64,000 bases of DNA from Brachycybe producta (taxonomy: Eukaryota; Arthropoda; Diplopoda; Playtdesmida; Andrognathidae): the NCBI GenBank assembly GCA_036925085.1, contig JAUPFP010000026.1:3317058-3381057 (forward strand). The letters run 5' to 3'. Position numbers and translations under genes: made by a program. Shown here piece after piece: positions 56,601 through 64,000 of the stretch. How positions within the stretch are numbered: position 1 is the stretch's first letter; every line of letters begins with the position of its first letter. The notes under the pieces were generated by a model. The model was given only the letters and a program-made list of their open reading frames with translations. It did not search any database and was not told the origin of the DNA.

Positions 56601-59600
56601 CTGGAATTGATGTATGCATTGAGTAAATAATTTGGGCAAAATTACCGTAACTTGTAACGTTAAATTTTCTGAAATTGTTTCAACTTAACTCGGTTCATCC
56701 ATTGCATCTGTGGCAGATGTGTAACCGAGAACATTTTCATAAGTTTATTTATTTATTTTTTGATTAATTTTGCGTTTTATTCAGGTTGATTATTGGGCAA
56801 CAGCTGAAGAGTTAGAGCAACATTTTCATGGCTGCGGATCTATTAATCGAGTCACAATTTTGTGCGATAAGTTCACTGGGCATCCGAAGGGGTAAGTATT
56901 TTTTTTTTTACTTACAATAAATATATTCGTGTTTGCAGACGCCCTGGTGGCTAATCAAAGCTTGTGGTACTGGGGGGGGGGGGGGTTGATTTATTGTATT
57001 AATTACTTAATACAAAAAAGTACAATACATTTTTTAATATTAATTAAAGGTGAATCTGGTACCCTAAATTATTATTTTCAATTATTATGATTACGTGCCT
57101 ATTATTTTTTGTCCATATCTACTTTTTCTGACGTTTTTCTCACTTCTCATCAGGGTGTTAGTGATTTAAAACACATGGATTTAAATCAAATGATTTTTTT
57201 AAGTAAATCAAATGATTTTTTTTAAAAAAAATATTCACATTCATTTAAACATTAAAATTATACAATAAAAATAAAACAGTTCTCTACGTTTATAAAATAA
57301 AGTCCGGTGGTAGTCCTTTCATTAATGCATTCTTTTTTTGGGAGATATACTTGAGGAAGTACCCCCAATTGACTGGTGGAAAAATCATTAAAGAGACACA
57401 TAGATATAAATAGTAATAGACTAGTAATCTATTTATGAGCCTCAGAGGTAAACTGTGTTAAGTCACCAAACCTAAATTTTACAGTTGAGTCGTTTGAAAG
57501 TTTTTCTCTTCATTGATGGAATAGGACTTAACATGGTATATCATCATCTAGCGGCCGTTGTGTAAAACCGTGCACTTTACTACTGGTAGAACTTGACAAG
57601 CTGTTTAAAAACATGAATTTTACATCTTATGAAGATGTAAAAATCGTGTTTTTTTTTAAGTGACTTAACTCAGTTTTTACCTCTTGAGGCACTGATTTGC
57701 CTTGGGAACTGAAAACGCTGCAAAGCTTGTGTTTATATGTTCAGGATGTTAAATTAAGTGCTTGAAACTTATTATTTTCGAATTTGAATGTTTTTAATAT
57801 TTTTTGTCTTATTTTGCAATTATTTTTACTAACAACTTAACAATTAACAATGTTATTATTACTCATTTTTGCAAACATCATCATAAAAAAATTAATATTT
57901 CATATAAGTGAATCAAAACAATCTGATTTAAATCAAATAAATCGATTTATTTCATTTTTAAAAAAAAAAATAAAAAAAATCAGCCACCCTGCTTCTCATA
58001 CGGTATTATGTAAAAGTACTATTGTGATTCCGTAAAAATAAACAAGGGTTCGGTAGTCCAAATACAATTGGGAAACACTGTACTATACTAAGGTTTTAAC
58101 CTTTTATTCATATAAAAGTCGTGATTTTAAAGAATATTATTTTGATATTTTCCAAAAAAGATCGTGACTTTTTAAACCTGTCAAGTAATACGTAGCTGCA
58201 TTCAACAAAATATCGTTATTATTGTAGTGGAATTTTATTTTTTTGCGTTTTTAATGGTTGATTTTCCTGTTTACTTACAGGTTTGCTTACATAGAATTTG
58301 CAGATAAAGATTCAGTACAGACAGCAATGGCACTTGATGATTCCCTTTTTAGAGGGCGACAAATAAAGGTAATTATAGGTTTCATTGTAAAGCGGCAATT
58401 ACACCGAGGACACAGAATAGAAAGTTATACAGAATGGAAACTCTGTCGGAACCTTTGATGTTGCTGTGACAGGAAGTCGCCATCTTGAAACGGGGGGGGA
58501 GGGGGAGTTGGTATAGGCGAATCTTTAACCTGGTACATCATGGAAGTCTTTATTTTAACCAGTTACTTTATCCAACTGGCGGGGAGGGGGAGACTCGGTA
58601 TATAATCTAAATAACTGTGTTTACATGAACCAAGTGAGTTTGTCAACTCAGATGAATTCATTTAACATGAACGCAAATTGTATCTATAAACCCAACAATC
58701 CATGTCAGCTGATCATCTGAATGGAATCAAGTATGAGTTTAGACGTTCAATTCGCGTTCATGTCAAAAGCATTCAACTGCTTTGATCAACTCAGTTGACT
58801 CGTGTAGACCCAGTTTCTTATGGAGACCTTCTCATTACCGATTTTCAAGATGGCGGCGCCCAATGTCTAAGAAAGTCAGTGGTGCCGCCGCACATGCGCA
58901 TAAGAAACTCTTATCACAGAAAAATGATCGAGTTTCCGTTTTGTATAACTTTTTATTCTGTGCCAAGGAAACATTGTGGGGCATATAGCATGCGATACAA
59001 TGCACAATTGTTCTTTTGCGACATGCTACAAATGTGATTCGTACGTCATCTTGCAGATGTATAATACTTATAGTTGTTGGTTATTCAGTTACATGTCATT
59101 TTATACCATAACTTAAATGGGTGACTGCCCATAACAAATGTGACTCAATTTATCATTTTCAATACAGTGTACATGGATTTTTATTATATTTTTTGCAATT
59201 TTTGCGTTATTTAGGTTAGTATCAAGAGGACAAACCGCCCGGGTATTAGCTCCACCAATAGACCTCCACGTAGACCATCCAGAAGAACAGCAGCCAGAGC
59301 GAGCGTTATATATGGCTATCGTCCAATTAGGAGACCCAGGTTATATTTTGCATTGTACTTGTCACTATTTACATGAGCATTATAGATTGTTTCAAACGTG
59401 TGTTCTTTGCACCCGAATTGACCACGGGCACTCTTTTAAATAACAAGTGTGCATGGTGCACAATTTTTGAATCGCTGTTTTTTTATAGATCCATGTGAAT
59501 TTCGTAACTAACTTTTAAGGTAGCCAGTTTTTTTTTTTAAATACAGGGTATTCATTGAAGAGCAAACTGATTATAAAAATAATTGCTCAGTAACCCTGGG

Positions 59601-60798
59601 GGCAGGGATTCCCACAGGGGGATAGTCTGGTGAGCAACTCGCCATTTTTTAGGGGGGGGGGGAGGGTGATTGAAATTTTGTATCCAGATACTAGCAAAGG
59701 GACAAAATTTAATTTACATTTTAAAAGAAAGTAGTGTGTTTTAGCCACTCTTATATGGCATATTATAAGTGCTATTATTTTTACGGCTCGCTATGCTAGT
59801 CGGTGTTGTCTATGCTGTTGAATGGTTGTTCGCTCGCTACACTCGTGGAATAGGGATAATGTTCATTTATTCCAAAGGTTAAAGACTATTTCAAACACAA
59901 AAATTGAAAATAATTTGTTCAACAAATAGAGTTGTCAATTCTCTCTTGAAAGTTATTTTAATGTTTATGTAGAAACTAAGGCTGTACCGAACCGATTTAC
60001 TGCTAATCGGTAAAAATCGTATCGGCGAACAAATGTTAACCGATTTTCGCACTCGACAATTGTCTTCTCCCTGTTAAAATAGCGGCGGTGGAGGGTCAAT
60101 CAATTTATTACCACCTTTATCACTAATTCATCTTTAAAAGGAAATTGTTGTCTTGCCATTGCTTTGTAAACTTGAAGATTATAATTTAACTCGTTGTCTG
60201 TACGTTCTTGTGCGAACCGCTTCTCTCTTGGCCAATGCAAGCAGCCAAAATCGGCATGATCGGCTCGGTTAAATCGATCGGCATGCCAATTTTTTTTTGT
60301 ATGATCGGTTTGATATTGGCTCGGTAAAAAAAGTGTGATCGGTACAGCCTTAATATAGAAACACCTAGAAATCTTTTGTTAAAGGTAGGGTTGCTAGTCT
60401 GCTCTGAGCATCAAGATATCACATGCGCCAGGATTGTATAATTACAGTAGCCTTTATTCGAATCATCACACTGTGTTAACGTGATGTCTATGCTTGCTAT
60501 CTAGAACCAATGTTGGTCAGTTGGTCACCTATAACATTTCAAATTGGACACTGTTGTTTTTTTTAAGTATGACTTAGGATGAAATTGATGGGAACCCTCC
60601 AGTTTTTAATCGTTGTATAACATTTTAATTGAGGCTCACTATAAAGCTGTTGTAAATAGTGACAGGTCGGTGATTGTCTAGTTGTAATGAATTGTATTCA
60701 ACTAATTGTTTATTTTTTTCTAATTTTGGTATTCTGTTTTGTGTGCTTTTTTTTTTGTTGCGAGGAACAGGAGGGCCGCGTGGTACACACCGTACTGA
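50618..60798 (+). CDS. PABPN1: PABPN1/Pabp2: nuclear poly(A)-binding protein (seven exons)
   Basis: PABPN1 coats growing poly(A) tails in the nucleus, stimulates poly(A) polymerase and sets tail length. Exons: 50618-50773, 53273-53390, 55558-55625, 56785-56891, 58281-58368, 59215-59339 and 60771-60798. All are GT-AG with matching phases and give 229 aa; fly Pabp2 is about 224. Exon 1 ([13 protein letters not shown]) is acidic. Exon 2 is the coiled coil that contacts poly(A) polymerase ([20 protein letters not shown]). Exons 3-5 form the single RRM, with RNP2 IYVGNV split by intron 3 and RNP1 KGFAYIEF split by intron 4. Exon 6 has [18 protein letters not shown] and an Arg-rich tail. The 28-bp last exon gives RRAAWYTPY and the stop, matching the family's WYSPY-type end. 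ATG 50618 is chosen because upstream frame lacks family similarity. Confidence 0.96.
51868..52207. mobile_element. hAT-type MITE, TAAGGCTGTACCGA family, copy 1
   Basis: A 340-bp element with a perfect 8-bp duplication ATCTAAAC (51860-51867, 52208-52215). Termini are TAAGGCTGTA and TACAGCCTTA, with inner words ATCGGCTCGGTTAAATCG. It lies in PABPN1 intron 1. Confidence 0.92.
52545..53026. mobile_element. Foldback MITE, GAGGCTACATC family, partial copy 2
   Basis: Carries the family's inner and right-hand parts (CATTAAAATG, AATTAAACCACAGTGAAGCC, GGTCTATGGGCTCAATAG, TTTTGTGATGTAG) but not the left terminus. It ends about 250 bp before PABPN1 exon 2. Confidence 0.75.
54737..55470. mobile_element. 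Foldback MITE, GAGGCTACATC family, copy 3
   Basis: Full-length, 734 bp, with matched ends AAGAGGCTACATCGCAAAAT and ATTTTGCGATCTAGCCTCTT continuing for about 90 bp. The sequence just left of it (TTTTGCGATGTAGCCT) is itself an inverted copy of the end. It lies in PABPN1 intron 2 and ends about 90 bp before exon 3. Confidence 0.85.
55812..56603. mobile_element. hAT-type MITE, CAGGGTGGC/GATTTAAATC family, copy 3
   Basis: GGGGGTGGCAGTGATTTAAATC on the left and ATCAGCCACCCTG on the right. The interior matches copies at 26196, 30591 and 57151. GAATTGTT lies just left and GAATTGAT just right, a possible imperfect duplication a few bases off the left end. It lies in PABPN1 intron 3. Confidence 0.85.
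57151..57991. mobile_element. hAT-type MITE, CAGGGTGGC/GATTTAAATC family, copy 4
   Basis: An 841-bp element with a perfect 8-bp duplication CTTCTCAT (57143-57150, 57992-57999) and ends CAGGGTGTTAGTGATTTAA and ATCAGCCACCCTG. It lies in PABPN1 intron 4 in the same orientation as copy 3. Confidence 0.93.
58388..58975. mobile_element. Foldback element in PABPN1 intron 5
   Basis: The outer arm CACAGAATAGAAAGTTATAC is complementary to GTATAACTTTTTATTCTGTG near 58942-58961. An inner inverted pair (GTGTTTACATGAACCAAGTG-like against CATGTCAAAAGCATTC and CTCAGTTGACTCGTGTAGAC) lies near 58618-58810. No coding capacity. Confidence 0.75.
59977..60352. mobile_element. hAT-type MITE, TAAGGCTGTACCGA family, copy 2
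   Basis: Termini TAAGGCTGTACCGA and TCGGTACAGCCTTA. The 10-bp flanks ATGTAGAAAC and ATATAGAAAC differ at one position. It lies in PABPN1 intron 6. Its right half closely matches 51868-52207. Confidence 0.87.
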
Positions 60799-63700
60799 AT
60801 CGTTCTCGTACGTCGGCTTATAATATTGGTTTTTATGCTGTCAGGATACACTTGTCTTCAACAATCCACATTTATTCATAAACTCTCTCCATTGGTAACA
60901 TAGGATAACAATTGTATGCATGTGGTTTATCAGCAGTTTTGTTTTATTTTTTATGCTCTTAAAATTACTTTCGAGGTGATTTTTTTTAATGTTCCTGTTC
61001 CAACACAAAACAGTTCTGATGAGGTGTGTTATTTTTGGGGTTGTACTTTTATTTAACGTAATTAGGTGGCATATAGGCGAAAATATTTTTTTCGCACGTT
61101 TATCGAAAAGAAAACTTTTTATACTTCATCTACTTATGATCACTACATCATTTTCTTTTTTTCTCTCTCATTCACCTTCGAGAACAACATAAAGGCTTTT
61201 TTATAAGTCCTGATGATTCTACTCATGTTAGCAACATCTTGTTTCGAACAACGTTAGCAACATGTGTGCAAGTGTTACAGTGTTTGCAGCAGTTTTTTTT
61301 ACGTGGCTTTAGAAAGTAGTTAACGTGTTTCGATAATAATGTATTGCTGCTAGCTCAAATGTTAAGTTACTATGTATTTTTTTATTTAGATTAGTTTTAC
61401 GTTTTAATGATCCAGGTTTCATCTGCTCAGTGTGCACTATGTTTCTTTTAATGGTAGCGTTTTGAATAATACACAAACATACAATATTAAACAATGTTCA
61501 ACCTAGGTTTCTAGCTTGAAATACAATGTTTTGCGAGCGAAGCACAGCCGTGGTTGAGTCTTTGTTAGTTAAGCCTCGCATGATACCAAGTATTAGTAAA
61601 CCGTGTCTTTTTTTCTTTAAGGATATACTACTGCTTCTATAATTTTTCTCATAAGACACGTTGGTAACAAATTTCTTACGTACTTACTAATTGCCCGTCG
61701 TGGTTAACATATTAAGAGGGACGTACATCCATTTGTTAGTGTCACGTGGTGTTTTATTTTTGTCAAAAAGTTTTAAGAAACTGGGGCGGGGGTGGAATGT
61801 CGCACAACCGTTTAGGCAATTATTGCACTTTACCTATTTGTGCATTTGTGCATTTGCAAAACTTACCCAACTTTTATTTTTCAAAATGAGCATTTTGTGG
61901 ACAGTCTGAAAATAACCTATTGTGTTTTTTTTAAACAAGTGCTAATGCCCCTAATATTTTTTTAAATTCTTTTGTATTTTACACCAAAACAACCGACACC
62001 TAAACATGTTCATACCAAAATATAGCCACGTAAAAATGAGCTGTGGTAAAACGCCTTAGACCCCAAACCATCGACATAATTGTAATACAAGTGCAGTAGT
62101 GTGTGATGTTTGGGGGAGGGGAGGTGATAGACAAAACCACTTTCATTAAAAACAATTTAGGCGATACTAAAAACAAAATTTTTGCAACATGTTGCTGTAG
62201 CGCGGTCGTGTTTTCACCAACCAACAAATTCTCTACAGTTAGGGCTTGTTGGTGTAATGTGGACGGGTTCTTTAAGATTTATATAAATCTAAATTAAATT
62301 TTTGAAAGTTCATAGCCTTTACATTATAGCTGTCAGTTTTCGTTTACAAGTTCGTCAATATATGCAAAATGAGCCCATAACCCTATTATGATATCATTGT
62401 AAACTATAAATTTTGTCTAGTTGCGGCGTAAGTTACATATGAACAAGTTTAGTATTCATTTTTCAGAAACGAAATTCACTAAGAATTTGTAGATTGAAGG
62501 GATTCCACAATATACCATGCCAATTTCCCCCACTTACTTCAAAGTGTTGGTGCAAATCATTCAAGCATGTTTTTGCTGGGCTATGCTAGCCTAATATTGT
62601 TGTGTTCCAACATTGGTATTAGGGTCTGATTAGATATTTCCCTGTGTACAACATTTTCTCCTTATTTGTGTGTTGGCTGTTGCACCTCTAAAACGCTGTT
62701 CACAATAGAAATAAAAACACTAATGAAAATAGGAACCCTTGTTTATGTTTAAAGTAATTGGAAAATTAATAACAACCAAAAGTGATTAGACATTTTGACT
62801 TTACAGCTAAATTTTATTTATCTATGTAAATATTTATCGGAAATCTTTATTGAAATCATATTTTAGAATGTAATGTAAAGATTTGTCATGGATTTGACAA
62901 TTTTGTCACGTGGTTGTAAGATCAGTATAATAATTCCACATGTTTTCTATGAATCGCTCCAGTATTTTAGCATGGCAGCATGTGGGTCAAGTCATATCGC
63001 AAAATGTAGGGTTCATTTACAAGCAATATCGTTTACTGAAGGCAGCATTTTCTTCATAGTACACAGGACTTTTCATGAACGTGATTGATATCCGATTCAA
63101 CAGATATCTTTTTCGAATCGGATGTCAGTTAAGTTCCAGTATGCATTCTATGTAAACATTAATATCAGTGATTTGGATCTGAAATCCAATTTCAAACCGG
63201 CATGTACGTTGAAGAACATACATTTTACAGGGTTTAGTTGATTGTACATTTCCATATTGTACTAACTGGAAATTTGACTGTCTTCAATGTGCACACTGGT
63301 TTGAAACTAGGCATAAGATTTTGATAAATTCATGCACCAGAATCACTGGTATTAATGTTTAGATGGGGTGTAAATAATAAAGAAAATGCTTTCGGTGAAG
63401 AACAAGCTTGGAAATTAATCATTAACTTTCTAAAATGACTCAGGTCCACGGTACGGTGCTAAGATAGTGAAGTAATATTTAGCAGATGTGGAACTAATGT
63501 CGTGGCCTGAGAATTTACTAGATTCGAATGCTACACACAGACAACCTTGAAATAATTATGAAGTAAAAAGTTAATAATAAAAAATGGCCTGTAAACAAGG
63601 CAACAGTTACTGTAGGGCAGAGGACCCCTGCCAAAAAGCCGTTGCCCTGCTGTAGTTATTGCTATTCTAAATGAAAATTATGTATGCCAAGGTGTTCTAT

Positions 63701-64000
63701 GTATCGATGAAATTCAAAGATTACCAAACTAAATATAGAGCTTACGTGTTTTTTTAAGGGTCTTATGAATGGTTTCCATTAAACGAAGCAATGTGGTTGG
63801 TTATTCTTAGAATTTTTTAAAGACAAAATTGACAATTTTTTTATGTAATCTAAAATACGACTATATGTACTGCTTTATTTCAGTATAGATTTTCTTTAAA
63901 ATATCAACAGAAATTGACGAAAATTAGCTGTAAATTACAAAACAAGTCTGTAAATATCCTTTGGTTGCTATTCATTTTTCCATCACTTCAGTCTTGGTAA
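60799..64000. other. PABPN1 3' flank, no further gene seen
   Basis: AT-rich DNA with only short, uninformative reading frames. It presumably starts with the PABPN1 3' UTR. AATAAA-type words occur near 62709 and 63376, too far away to assign. No RNA gene or mobile element is recognised. Confidence 0.5.

Overview
This is eukaryotic nuclear DNA, almost certainly from an arthropod. It is AT-rich, with small exons in kilobase-scale introns. It carries an insect-type gustatory receptor ending in the TYhxxxxxQF signature, an interstitial array of the arthropod telomere repeat TTAGG/CCTAA, and a dense load of hAT-type MITEs, foldback elements, a CR1-like LINE, mariner relics and LTR fossils. I cannot name the species.

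Four host genes can be built exon by exon with consistent splice phases. (1) PCIF1/CAPAM, the cap-adjacent m6Am methyltransferase, plus strand: nine exons from 7597 to 15768, with the N-terminal WW-domain exon(s) missing and presumably left of the window. (2) SLC35C2, a Golgi nucleotide-sugar-transporter-like protein, plus strand: eight exons from 19423 to 40308, about 395 aa. (3) A gustatory-receptor-family gene, minus strand: four exons from 47316 down to 42333, about 383 aa. (4) PABPN1/Pabp2, the nuclear poly(A)-binding protein, plus strand: seven exons from 50618 to 60798, 229 aa. PCIF1 and PABPN1 both act on mRNA ends (cap and tail), but nothing suggests co-regulation. The receptor and PABPN1 are divergent, with about 3.3 kb between their start codons. 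PCIF1 and SLC35C2 also lie in one cytogenetic band in human.

Layout: 1-6041 is a minus-strand LTR element with a Ty3-like gag but no recognisable pol. 6.1-7.6 kb holds a foldback element and a hAT MITE. 7.6-15.8 kb is PCIF1 with MITE-filled introns. 15.8-19.4 kb is intergenic and made of foldback repeats. 19.4-40.3 kb is SLC35C2; its introns hold a 1.14-kb palindrome, nested MITEs, two strong hairpins, an inverted pair of mariner relics, a MITE carrying telomere-like DNA, a LINE, and a repeat holding a copied piece of PCIF1 exon 3. 40.3-47.3 kb is the SLC35C2 3' flank and the receptor gene. 47.3-50.4 kb is AT-rich repeat DNA. 50.4-60.8 kb is PABPN1. 60.8-64.0 kb is its 3' flank, with no gene that I can see.

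I see no operon-like or clearly new multi-gene system. The most unusual signals lie in the mobile DNA: the captured PCIF1 exon-intron junction (33980-34065), the hAT-like element built from minisatellite and telomere repeats (29726-30459), a sequence module shared by two unrelated MITE families, and the gag-bearing, pol-less LTR element with a membrane-anchored extra reading frame.
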